Source: Glandiceps talaboti | Lineage: Eukaryota; Hemichordata; Enteropneusta; Spengelidae | Length of the DNA stretch: 35,000 nt | Reading direction: 5' to 3' | NCBI RefSeq assembly: GCF_964340395.1 | Contig: NC_135551.1 | Span: forward strand, 20,718,503 to 20,753,502 | Made by a program: the position numbers and the translations under genes | Shown here: one piece after another, positions 1-11,889 of the stretch | Layout of the letters: the number at the start of each line of letters is the position of its first letter | Numbering within the stretch: the stretch's first letter is position 1 | Notes under the pieces: generated by a model | Databases searched by the model: none | Told to the model about the DNA's origin: nothing | Seen by the model: the letters and a program-made list of their open reading frames with translations, nothing else

Positions 1-701
1 GAAGATTCTGACTAAGCACAGACGTCTGAATCGAGCATAATATGAACAGAAATAAGCATTTCATCTTGTGTTCATTTTTGTTACCCCCCCCCCCCCGGAT
101 CTGCAGACTGCATGGGGACAAACACGTAAAGAAATGGATTGACGCGGGGGTATTTAAGTGATGCGCGCCTTGACCAGAAACAATTCTTTTCCCTTTGCCT
201 AAACCTCATATTAGGCCAGGGTTGAGAACTTACAACTAGAGTGTCTAGAGAAAAGCATTAGTGGGTGTACATTTATCAGAATCTATGACGAATTGTGTTA
301 CATTTATAAATAAGGCCATTAACTGTTTTTTTTTAGAACACAGTAATTCTTCACTTGGTATTACCATGTTTCGACAGTGGAATCTCTCGGGACACATGTC
401 AAAAGTTAGTATTATGTTTGATAGATGGAGTTAATTGCTAATGATACTTAATGTATGGTATGATCAGTCGAAGCCTGTCGTAAATTTCGTTTAATGGCTT
501 ATGTCCTGAGCTCTTAGGTTGCTACTATATATGTGTATAAAGAGAGAGAGGGCTGTTTTTATGAGCATTACTAACATAACTCTCTTTGCTGTCACTGTTT
601 GTTCAAATTTGAAATTGTATACATTAAGTGCAAAGCTTAAGGTACAAATTTAAGTGTATTTGCATAATAGTGTGTATACGCACTGTTATCTATATTGTAA
701 A
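1..701. other. Intergenic, no gene seen
   Basis: AT-rich DNA with a short AGAG tract at 541-550 and the poly-C run; nothing else supportable. Confidence 0.6.
84..96 (+). repeat. Poly-C run (13)
   Basis: Uninterrupted run of C in AT-rich DNA. Confidence 0.9.
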
Positions 702-738
702 TGTTGTTGCTGATGTTACTGCTGTTGTTGTTGTTGTT

Positions 739-774
<36 letters not shown>
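702..774 (+). repeat. (TTG)n trinucleotide microsatellite
   Basis: About 24 near-perfect TTG units with a few substitutions. A leucine-rich ORF over it is an artefact. Confidence 0.95.
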
Positions 775-775
<1 letters not shown>

Positions 776-2282
776 GACAGTTTACTGTTTCATTTATTTA
801 ACACGATTAAACGTAAACAAAATAATAACTTGTCATTCCGTGAGGTACAAGAAATATATCTTAGTAATCCATTGTATTGTTACTGTAATAGAACGTTAAT
901 TATCCGCACATGTTGTACGATTCGATATCAATGATAAACGGGTGAAAGGATAATTGGTTGATAAATTTAAAGCACACGGCTTTCTCTCATAGTTTGTATG
1001 TTCACCCACGATGATCTACTACTATGACTAATAACCAACGCAATGCCCCGAACTGCATAGATTTCTCTTCCTATAAAATTTGCCAATCTCAATTGCAATA
1101 CACTATAATTCAAATGATTCAATTTTTGCATGCATCCCGGCGTTCCAACGTAGATTCGAATTTCTTCTTTTTTTAATCGAAGCAGCTTATGATAAGGGAA
1201 CATGCTCGTCTTGTTTCGAACATATGTTCATGCTTTGCCGTGTGTATGATTCTACTTCAGACGATTTAGTCAGGGGTGATATTGATAATATTGAAATGAT
1301 GGTGGTCGAGAGACAACTTTAATATAATATACGAAATTGCACTGACCTGTTGCACTGTACGGTCGTAAGAACTGTGAAAAGGTAAACTATTATATATATG
1401 AAACGATTAATGACCAGTTGTTTTGTAATATTTGTATTTAAAGAATTTTTTTAAAAAGTTTTGCAAAAAAAATTAATAATTTAATGTGTGTGCGGATGAA
1501 GAAATAACGATGTAAAAGTAACGAGGACATACCTTCAGAAATAAACTCAGACAATCTGAAGTTAGGACAATCTTATGTTTAAAATAATTTCACTACCTAT
1601 TAACAGTCTTGTCAATGTAATACTTATTAAGAATTGTTCATAAAAGTTATAAAAGATAAAAAAAAGTGACGTTTGTGTGTCTTTTAGCGTGTAAGACGTA
1701 TACACATTTGGTATTCAATTAAATGTACCAAAAGTGCCTATTCCTCCCCAAATCCAAAGATGAACATTTTAAATTATTTGTCATATATATTGATACGACA
1801 CTGAGTTCTAGGGATTACTTGATGTTATGACTGTATTTGCTATTGTCTGTAATTATTAAACTCACTGTAGTCTTTTCATTTGCTCTGTATGGTAGTAAGA
1901 GTGTCTGAGGCTAAAATATGTGATCAATACTGAACTACCAGAAGAATAAAAAGTCACTAAAACATGTTAAAAAATACTTTTGAAGGAAATTTAAACAACA
2001 AAATATCAATGGATCATCAGTTATATCACTTAATTAAAACAATGTTTGTTTCCGATAACATGACGTCAGAATATAGGGTAGGTAGGTTAGAAGTTTATTT
2101 TACTTAAATTTGTTTTTAAAAATTACTTCAACCTCAAGGTAAGATTCTCTCGCTCACAATACTTCTGTAATAATTTAATGGGATGAAAAAAGAAAAAAAA
2201 TGCAGATAATTAAATAGATGAGCATTTTATGTACACTGTACTTTCTAAAAAGGCCTGGTTTCTCTCTGGAATACGATTTTGT
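775..2282. other. Intergenic, no gene seen
   Basis: Overlapping opposite-strand ORFs of 78-80 codons at 967-1322 have no recognisable motif and are not called. An isolated TGACGTCA lies at 2061-2068. Confidence 0.55.
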
Positions 2283-2300
2283 AAAAAAAAAAAAAAAAAA
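2283..2300 (+). repeat. Poly-A run (18)
   Basis: Uninterrupted A18. No upstream retroposon body was recognised, so it is not called a retroposon tail. Confidence 0.9.
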
Positions 2301-2316
2301 GGACCAAAGATGAGTC

Positions 2317-2454
2317 AAAGGTATGAAAGTGTACACAACGAAAATAGAAGTAAAGTTACCATTTTACCGTTTTACCTTTTTCAGTGCCAAAGGTATATGC
2401 AACGAAAATAGAAGTAAAGTTGTTACCATTTTACCGTTTTACCTTTTTCAGTGT
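2317..2454 (+). repeat. Tandem duplication, two units of about 66-72 bp
   Basis: Unit 1 (2317-2388) and unit 2 (2389-2454) share AAAGGTAT at their start, AACGAAAATAGAAGTAAAGT, and the run TTACCATTTTACCGTTTTAC then CTTTTTCAGTG. The units differ by small indels, so the duplication is fairly recent. Confidence 0.9.
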
Positions 2455-3485
2455 AAAAGCATATTTAGGGTCGGGGGCTTAAACTAGGGTCGGTCAGATT
2501 ATCGGAAACACACTATTTTCTTTAAATTGGCCTAAGCTCAAACGTACCTTTAAATGTGTTTATTGGTAAGTGTTGACGGAGAGTGACACCCGTCCTTCAC
2601 GGTGTTCACTCTGCATGATGGCAAATTAGTATACTTATATTTACTTCGGGAGTATAGAAATTCTATTCATTCAATCTTGCTATCTTATGTGCAGTTTTTT
2701 ATTGGTTTCTGTGTGGTTATATCGAATAGAGAGTGAACAGTAATCTGTAAAGTGTTGTACTTGTCTGAAATATATACTATTTGTAAAGAGGGAACGGTTG
2801 AAAAGCAAGCATGTACATAGATTATATTCAGTATCAATATTGAAACTATCAGGTATTGTCGTTCAGTTTTTCCCAAATTGATTTCGAATTCAGAATCAGA
2901 TCCCAACAACAAGACATGTCTTATCTTTCGCAGACATTAACGTCATTCAGTATAGATTTTATAGATTCAAATACTGCTCAGATATGATACAAGTCTGCGG
3001 AAATACGATGCGTTTTCATACACATGCCGCAATTTTATCCAATTTCATATCTGCTATCAGATAGTTTCATTTGATATTACATTTGCCGTTGAAATGGATT
3101 TTGATTTCTATCAATTTATATATTGCATATAATGATATAAGTTGTGTAGGAAAGGTGACTGACAGAATTTGCTATATATACACACGTTTAAGTGTGAAAT
3201 ATCGGTAGCTCAGGCACTTATAATTCACTGTACAAGGTCCGTTCAGGACTGTCTCTTCAAGAATGACTAATTTGTACTTTATCTATATTTTCTCACTATT
3301 TTCAAACTTAATTAATTATTCAGAATAATGATCCCCTTTCTGAAATGTACACTTTGTCGCTGAATAATTTAATATTGTAATTTTGATTGATGGTGCTATA
3401 TATCAATTCCGTCGTTATTCTTCTGACATATGCTTGTTGTACTGATTATTATTATTGTTGAATAAATATGTTAATTGTGTTCGAC
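2455..3485. other. Intergenic, no gene seen
   Basis: AT-rich. One 75-codon minus ORF (2685-2912) without motif. Confidence 0.55.
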
Positions 3486-3531
3486 GTCAACTATGACTAT
3501 GTTCTAGCTTATACGCCAGACACAACACAAC
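3486..3531 (+). repeat. Extra end-module of the microsatellite-linked element
   Basis: GTCAACTATGACTATGTTCT followed by AGCTTATACGCCAGACAC closely resembles the right-hand module of the same element at 4219-4275 (GTCAACTATGACTGTAGTG ... CTTATGTACACCGGACA). Here too it is followed at once by a CT/CTGT-rich microsatellite, so module plus microsatellite plus core looks like a repeating unit. Confidence 0.5.
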
Positions 3532-3534
3532 ACT

Positions 3535-3731
3535 TCTGTCTCTGTGAATGTCTCTGTCTCTGTCTGTCTCTATCCCTGTGTGTTTACCTAGGCCTGTCTA
3601 TCTGTTTCTCACCTCTTTCTGCGACTTTGTCTCTATGAGTTTTCTCTGCCACTCCCTCTCGCTCTGTCTGTCTCTCTGCCTGTATTCTTTCTACCTGCCT
3701 ACCTACCTACCTGTCTGTCTGTCTGTCTGTG
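3535..3731 (+). repeat. CT/CTGT-rich degenerate microsatellite
   Basis: Pyrimidine-rich tract of TCTC, TGTC, ACCT and CTGT repeats linking the extra end-module to the element core. Open reading frames over it, with alternating Ser/Leu/Cys/Val, are repeat artefacts. Confidence 0.85.
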
Positions 3732-5173
<1,442 letters not shown>

Positions 5174-5308
5174 AACGTTTAGAGTGGTCGACTTGGAATC
5201 CTCGGGTTCCAGTCACGTCGCTGTCATTTGTTATTGAATGTCTATAAAGTCATTGATTGTGTCAACCCAGCTGTATAATTGGGGACCTGGTAGGATAGAG
5301 GTTGTAAC
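5174..5308 (+). mobile_element. tRNA-derived SINE, copy A
   Basis: GTTTAGAGTGGTCGACTTGG (A-box region), GGGTTCCAGTC (B-box-like, 5204-5214), then a tail with CCCAGCTGTATAATTGGGG and CCTGGTAGGATAGAGGTTG (5266-5304). It matches the inverted copy at 11609-11780, with the tail most conserved, but lacks about 35 bp of the head and centre. Strong tail conservation between diverged copies resembles the conserved central domains of widespread marine-invertebrate SINE superfamilies. Confidence 0.7.
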
Positions 5309-7204
5309 ATAAATTCTTTAGTCATATGTGCTTACAGCTGCAATGGATTGTATGCTCACTAGGGAGACGAGGAAGAATAAAGGGCCGTTGTGCCGCTACA
5401 GATCTGTACCAAGGGTATTTTTTTTGAAACAGTGTTGGAAAGCGCTATTTACAAAATCAGTATTATTTATTTCTCTAGAGGGAAATATTTGTTTTAACAT
5501 TCATTTTGTCTCAGTGTCTGTTTCGATGTTTTGGCGCCATATGGCAATATGATGGCAAATATACGAATTATACGAATGTACATATGTGTGTAGCTCTAGT
5601 ATGACGTCAAATATACAGTGGATTTGAAAAATGACACCAAGTGCGGAAATTTGCATTCATCCGATATTTACTTTCTCGGGTTCTCATGTCTCAAGTGGCG
5701 ATACGTATGACAAAGTACACATGCAAATTAGATTCACCATCTATATGCTATTCCCTTTCAACTTTTTCTGAACTTTGCTTAGCTTCTCCTTGAATGCAGT
5801 GGCAACCTTTACCGACCTCAATAAACAGATCCAGATAGCACTTATATCGGCCATTGCTAAGCTACACGTATGTTCAACACGTTGTGGACAGATTGGCGAT
5901 GCGATTCCAGATCTGGAATTCAGCGAGGATTATACCTATCATAAATAAGCCATGCGAATTCGAATCTCCGGTCCAAACCTTGAAAGCGCATTGGCAGAGG
6001 TATGCATTCTACAAAAATGACGTCCCGTTATATCTGTGGAATGACTAAGTATGACAATAATCTATTTTAAATTTCACATTTTTAATGCTTTAAATGTTAT
6101 ACTTTTGAAATTGATGTGCATGTGAGTGCCCTTTCATAACTCAAGGTATCAATATAACAAAAATTTCTGCACTTTCAAAATAACAAAAGTAATTAAGTGA
6201 GGAACGATTCACGTGATCGCCACATGTCGAAGAGGCAAACTGCTCTGAATTGGAAATGTCACCGAGGATGCGTCAGGCATCAGAAGTAGAACTTTCACAA
6301 ATTAAAAAGACTGACTAATAGACAGTTAGGTAGGCAGACAAACAAACAGAGAGAGACAGAGGAGTTATTTTATTCTTCTATCATCGAACACAAAACTCAT
6401 ACTTGTTTTTCTTCTATCACTTGTCGGAGAGTGTTTTCAGAAATTATGTTCTTCATCAGTCTGTACGGTTGGCAATCCATAATTTAATGAAAATGTCTTT
6501 CCGCTATGTAATGTAAGTATCATCACTGTTCCAATTAATATGCAGAATAAACAAAAAACACACGGACGGATCTGCTTTGGCAATCGGCAACACTTGTCAA
6601 CGCTGAACAAGGACACATTTAATTTATTTTAAGAGTAGGAATTTTACACATTATTTTGACAGTATAGTAGTTACAAGTGTTTTTCTCGTTCCTTATATTG
6701 TTTTAGCTATCAGCTGGAGCTAACAGGTAAGTCAGGAAACCGTTAGATAAAACTAAAGGTATTATTTTTTACGGCAAGCGTGGTTCAGCGACTTATACCA
6801 TCTGTATCGAATCACGTGTATTAACTAAGACCGGATGCTATGGGTTAAATAAATCATTTTATGAAGCTGTTTGTTCCGTGCAAAACTCGTCATCTATGAA
6901 ATGAACAACGGAAGTCTGGCTATGCTAGGCTGGCTATATGCGGACAAGTATACAGATTCAATCAACCGTGACTGTGTCATTCCTAGTAAAAAAAACGTAT
7001 ATCGAGGGAATAATGCTCACTTGGAAATCAAAGTGTAATATTGGGCTGTCACAAAATCCAGTAAATTCCTTCGGAGAATAGTTAGATTTACCTTATATAA
7101 CACAGAGCCGAGGCCTTTACCGACATGTATATGTTTTTTTTAATGAACATCTGTCTGTTTTTGGCCTTTTCTGTCATGTTTCATTGCAAGCAGGCAAGCA
7201 AGCT
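5309..7204. other. Intergenic, no gene seen
   Basis: Short ORFs at 5328-5552 and 5854-6048 (64-74 codons) lack motifs. A TGACGTCA occurs at 5602-5609. No repeat structure recognised. Confidence 0.5.
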
Positions 7205-7410
7205 TGTATGTATGTATGTATGTATGTATGTATGTATGTATGTATGTATGTATGTATGTATGTATGTATGTATGCACGTACGTACGTACGTACGTACGTA
7301 CGTATGTATGTATGTATGTATGTATGTATGTATGTATGCATGTATGTATGTATGTATGTATGTATGTATGTATGTATGTATGTATGTATGTATGTATGTA
7401 TGTATGTGTT

Positions 7411-7444
<34 letters not shown>

Positions 7445-7547
7445 TGTATGTATGTATGTAGGTAGGTAGGTAGGTAGGTATGTACGTATGCATGTATGCA
7501 TGTATGCATGTATGTATGTATGTATGTATGTATGTATGTATGTATGT
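7205..7547 (+). repeat. Long (TATG)n array with TACG, GTAG and CATG sub-blocks
   Basis: About 340 bp of tetranucleotides, mainly TATG, with homogeneous inserts of CGTA (about 7275-7303), GTAG (about 7459-7478) and GCATGTAT (7488-7510). Reading frames of Tyr/Val/Cys/Met or His/Thr/Tyr/Ile over it are artefacts. Confidence 0.97.
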
Positions 7548-8890
7548 CTGACTTGGGCACATAAATGTATGAATGCGTGAATCTTCAAATGGCTGGATGT
7601 CAATACACTTTCCTTTTTCTTTCAGACATGATATGTAATTGATGACTAGATTCATCATCAAACGCTGATAGGATAGTCATCATTGAGTCATCAATATTGC
7701 AATGTCTTTGAAATGATTAATTGGTAGATGATTGATAAGCATTTATGGTACACCCATCGAAGTAATACAGGTAATCGGTTGTGATCTTTCGGCAGAATCT
7801 CGTAAAAAGGGATAATGTTTTCTGCTAGACATTCATTTTTAAGTCCTTGCCTCCAGGTATATTCTTTGAGGATTTAATATTTTATTTGTTCTTTTATTTC
7901 TGTTGGCATTTAGGAAATAATTTAACATTTGAAGTAGCAATGTTTAATGGAACTATTTACACTATGTACATGACATGTAAGTGATTAATTTAGTTATGCA
8001 CGTATATGGTATACTGCAAGAAGCAGGTGTACGGCAATTGTCTCGTCACCGCTTTAGGTAAAGTAACAAAAAATGACCAAGGAACAGGATATATCATCAC
8101 AGTTCATATACGGTCATGTCCGGAAATTAGGTGTTTTCTATCAATCTAAACACATTGCTCATCTCACAACATTGTCAACATGTGATGATCCCTTACTTTA
8201 AAAAAAAACCCGCAACACTTGACCCCTCTCAAGCTATCTCTAACCCCCCTCCCCTTAAGAATGGTTATGTTAACCCAACCTGCCAAGTAGAAGACGCTTT
8301 ATTAACGTCAGTTATATCGATTATACAGAACGTAAACTACAATAAATTAATTACATTGGTGAGATTAAGTAATTAGTATGTCGCATCCAGTCTGTACCTA
8401 CTATAGTCTTGCCTCCGGTTCCATGAATGAAACATCACCATGTATATATACACATGTAGTTTGACAACTTGTGTTTACTTGCCGTTACAATTACTTGTGT
8501 ATAACCCTGTTTGTTAGGGAAAAACCACTTCTTGTACGTACAGAAACAAACTAGGTTTCACAATATTTGAGGATAATGCAAGTTATTGAGTTACAAAACT
8601 GGATTTGATGTACATTGTTATACATAAATATCAATTTCTTATCCACATGTTGCCATTGTATCAACTCCTCTAGACAAACAATATACTTTAGTGTAATATA
8701 CATTTCCTCTTACGTGACGGTTGGTTGAATAAATGGATGATCGAGATGCAGGCTATATTCCAAGTGCGACGCACTAGCTGCAACATGCATGTGTTTTCAT
8801 CAAATAAATCAACGATGTATTTACTCAAAATTGGTCAATAAATCTATATTAAAAACATTGTATAATTGTTAATTCCTGGTCAATTTTATA
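7548..8890. other. Intergenic, no gene seen
   Basis: AT-rich. One 81-codon ORF (8131-8376), not convincing. Confidence 0.5.
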
Positions 8891-8953
8891 TGTAGGTAGT
8901 GTAGTGGCAAGTGTAACCCTTGAGCGAAAGCTTGGTTTCGGATCTATCACCAG
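8891..8953 (+). mobile_element. Possible tRNA-like SINE head (fragment)
   Basis: TAGGTAGTGTAGTGGCAAG resembles a pol III A-box region, CCTTGAGCGAAAGC an anticodon arm, and GGTTTCGGATC a degenerate B box at the right distance. No tail of the SINE seen at 5174-5308 follows, so it is either another family or a truncated relic. Confidence 0.35.
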
Positions 8954-9404
8954 TACGCGTGTAACTATGCTATAATTTTTCGATCAGACACAATCCTATT
9001 TCATATGGCCACTTTAAAGTTTGCCATTTTCCACGAATTTACGTTAGATTACCTACATTTCTTCCTTTAACGTTGAACAAGGGCGAACTCAAAATTACCA
9101 CCTTTTTTTTCTTTTGCATACAGGCTTCGATCGATGGACATACTTCAATTGTGTTACTGTGTACTATCATTGTCATTTCTCTAGTAAGATAAAACAAGTT
9201 TAATCGTATAAAGAGATTCCATCGAAATACTCATTTGAGCGGTACGCTAGGTGATGTAGTTGCAATAAATCTGACAAGAGTGAACGTGGTCAAATTTAAA
9301 CACAACACATATGAGCGATACCTGTTTGATCAACTTACAGTAAACTCCGCCCTCACACTATATATGCTACGCGTTTTACAATGTATTATACATGCTTTGA
9401 AAAA
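8954..9404. other. Intergenic, nothing recognised
   Basis: No gene or repeat seen between the SINE-like fragment and the GC/GA tract. Confidence 0.5.
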
Positions 9405-9482
<78 letters not shown>

Positions 9483-9490
9483 GTGAGAGG
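9405..9490 (+). repeat. (GC)5 followed by (GA)n microsatellite
   Basis: Five GC units (9405-9414) lead into about 33 GA units and a short imperfect tail. It abuts element copy 2 and is the reverse complement of the (CT)n beside copy 1. The alternating GC run can adopt Z-DNA in principle. Confidence 0.95.
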
Positions 9491-9603
9491 GAGATAAAGT
9501 CGTGTATCCATTTAGATAGATTTGCATAAGCTATAGATAATAAACAGTCATAGTTGACATTAAAGACAGTACGACAAACAGGCAAGCACATAGGCAGGCA
9601 GGC

Positions 9604-9634
<31 letters not shown>

Positions 9635-10145
9635 AGGACGGACGGACGGGCAGACGGAGACAGAAAGAGAGAATGAAGAAACCAAGAGTGAATATGACAT
9701 GAGGAAATGTCAATTTCTACTTCGGTGTTTCCTATACGATTCTCCAATGTCGTGTAAAGGAGTGTTTAGCATTCATACAGTAATATTTGAAGACAGTTCA
9801 AGGTTGGGCCTTTCTGTTATATTTCCTGAGCGCACTCCTGTGTTGCGTGGTGATACTTATGTTCGTGATATGAAAAACTTTTTGTCAAAACTGTATTGAC
9901 TCCTTAGAGGTATCCGACTTTGAATGGCCAATTTTTTTTTTTAATTATGTGATTGAAATATTCAATTATACATTATGTGCGCAACCATTTGACCATTCCC
10001 AGTTCCAATTGAACGTTACCATTTGCACTAAGTAAGGTTACTTCAATTCAAACTGTGATAGTAGCAGCTGCTGTTACTTTACTCGTAATGTTGTTGTGAT
10101 GACTTGATATGACAGGAATGGTATGCCATATGGTCATCGTGTAGA
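9491..10145 (-). mobile_element. Interspersed element with microsatellite ends, copy 2 (inverted)
   Basis: Reverse-complement counterpart of the copy at 3732-4279. In element orientation it runs from 10145 (TCTACACGATGACCATA) to about 9491 and then enters (CT)n at 9415-9488, exactly as copy 1 enters (CT)n. Compared with copy 1 it carries an internal CTGT-type tract (plus strand CAGA, 9590-9660). The two copies lie about 5.2 kb apart in inverted orientation. Confidence 0.7.
9590..9660 (+). repeat. (GGCA)/(CAGA)/(GGAC)n compound tetranucleotide tract
   Basis: GGCA, then CAGA units, then GGAC units, inside element copy 2. Copy 1 has no equivalent at this point, so the tract expanded after the copies diverged. 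Confidence 0.9.
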
Positions 10146-10224
10146 TACCTTGAACACATTAATGAAATGGTTAATACACAGTTATATTTACAGGTGTACA
10201 TGGATATGTGGATACTTATATTGG

Positions 10225-10251
10225 ATGGGTGGATGGGTGGATGGATGGCAG

Positions 10252-10291
<40 letters not shown>

Positions 10292-10297
10292 CATACA

Positions 10298-10340
<43 letters not shown>

Positions 10341-10396
10341 ATACATAGACACACATGCATACATACATACATAGACAGACAGATAGACAGATAGAC

Positions 10397-10451
<55 letters not shown>

Positions 10452-10465
10452 CAGATAGATAGACA
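10225..10465 (+). repeat. Compound microsatellite block: GGAT, CAGA, AT, CATA, GATA/GACA
   Basis: Adjacent blocks of GGAT (about 10225-10250), CAGA (10252-10290), AT (10303-10338), CATA (10355-10372) and GATA/GACA (10372-10465). ORFs on either strand here are repeat translations. Confidence 0.95.
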
Positions 10466-10611
10466 AATTGATTGTTCTAGTGTTACTATTGTATTTTGTG
10501 TTTGTATGTTTGTCTTTAATATGATTTATGTTACTGGCAATGTTTGGACACAGACAGCCAACCAGAATAAAAGAAAAATATAGCAGACGTGTGTTTGTTG
10601 TGTCTATGTCT

Positions 10612-10612
10612 A

Positions 10613-10648
<36 letters not shown>

Positions 10649-10790
10649 TGTCTGTCTGTCTGTTTGTCTATCTGTCTGTCTGTCTGTCTGTCTGTCTGTA
10701 TGTCTGTCTGTCTGTCTGTCTGTCTGTCTGCCTGCCTGCCTACCGGCATGCATGTATGTATGTATGTATGTATGTATGTATGTATATGTC
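10612..10790 (+). repeat. Compound microsatellite block: GT, CTGT, GCCT, TATG
   Basis: (GT)n at 10617-10647, CTGT units to about 10730, GCCT units, then TATG units at 10753-10785. Consecutive blocks differ from their neighbour by one base in the unit, consistent with point mutation followed by slippage. Confidence 0.95.
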
Positions 10791-11608
10791 TCTCTTTGTC
10801 TCAGTGTGTGTCCGAGTGTGTGTTTGTTTGATTTATACCTTACGTATAGCTAACTATGGAATCATTAATATGCGAGAAATCATAACTTCAAATATGTGAA
10901 AATGTTGGTGAATGTATTAGACAATGCTTAGCAAAAATATATTTTTACATCTATTATACATAACAGTAAATTTAAAAAAAAATTAATTTCATTCTTGAAC
11001 TTTGGGTAACTGCAGCTAATATAATACTGCTTTGCTGCAGCACCGTTATCCATATAGTGCTGCATTGTGTAGAATCAATAATGTATACAGTATCAGTATT
11101 GTATCCAGTTTGTCAATACAGCAAAACAGAAACCCAGTGGAGTAGGATGAGAAGATAATGTCACTGAGGCCAAAATGACGACACCATAAGCGCGTGTCTG
11201 GGCACAAGTTTTGTTTATTGCTGGAATTAAGGACTTGGTATTAACTTTAATTGTCATTTCTAGGTTATCCAGACTGTTCACAGTGCGATCGTTATGAATT
11301 GAAAGCATCACCAACATGCACACAACACACACTTACCTTTTTAAAAGAAATTAGTTTGGTGTGGTAATCAGATATAAACCCTTTGTCCTCAAGTTTAAAG
11401 GGGAAGGTAAAAGATGAGAAGAAGTGCCAATACGTTTCCAGCATCTAGCAGAAGCTGAAACAGTGCCGAGTTTGAGTTTTGAACAATAATAATATATCTC
11501 ATTTCTCCTGGCACGGATCTTTAGCAGCACAACGGACGTTTACTTCCCCTACTCCCTGGGCAGCATACACTCCATTGCAGCCTAGTATAAGCGCATAAGA
11601 TAAAAACA
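10791..11608. other. Intergenic, no gene seen
   Basis: AT-rich. A 79-codon minus ORF (11093-11332) has no recognisable motif. Confidence 0.5.
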
Positions 11609-11780
11609 CTCACATTGCAACCTCTATCCTAACTAGTCCCCAATTATACAACTGGTAGTTGAGGCACAATCGTGGTTTGAATCTTGCCCAAGGACTTTTA
11701 GTCATTCAGAAAAAATGGCAACAACGGGGCTTGAACCTGCAATCTGCAGATTCAAAGCCGGCCACTCTAACTATTCTCCC
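11609..11780 (-). mobile_element. tRNA-derived SINE, copy B
   Basis: Read on the minus strand, the head begins GGGAGAATAGTTAGAGTGG, continues through CTTTGAATC (resembling the anticodon loop of tRNA-Gln UUG) and has a B-box-like GGTTCAAGCCC at 11727-11737. A central part follows, then a tail TGTATAATTGGGGACTAG and TTAGGATAGAGGTTG. The same order of blocks occurs in direct orientation at 5174-5308, so it is a dispersed family. The tRNA-Gln origin is an inference by eye. Confidence 0.7.
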
Positions 11781-11889
11781 ATCTTGACTCCACAAACTTA
11801 AGCTGTAATATGTGAACGAGCCGTAATATGTTTTACTTGTTATGTTCTTGTAGGATGTTCCATACCAATGTTCAATATGTATTACGAGT

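Noticed and set aside
5941-6000. B-box-like GAATTCGAATCTCC
   Set aside because: No A box or acceptor-stem pairing upstream; chance motif.
7205-7547. CRISPR-like regular repeats
   Set aside because: Repeats are contiguous tetranucleotides without unique spacers, in an evidently eukaryotic sequence.
7125-7661. Several 80-140 codon ORFs of Tyr/Val/Cys/Met or His/Thr/Tyr/Ile on both strands
   Set aside because: Translations of the TATG array, open in every frame on each strand; not genes.
9330-9747. A 123-codon minus-strand ORF with a long Ser-Leu tract
   Set aside because: Produced by (GA)n and (CAGA)n within the interspersed element; the frame is not conserved in the other copy.
10079-10899. 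ORFs of 70-123 codons over the compound microsatellites
   Set aside because: Microsatellite artefacts on both strands.
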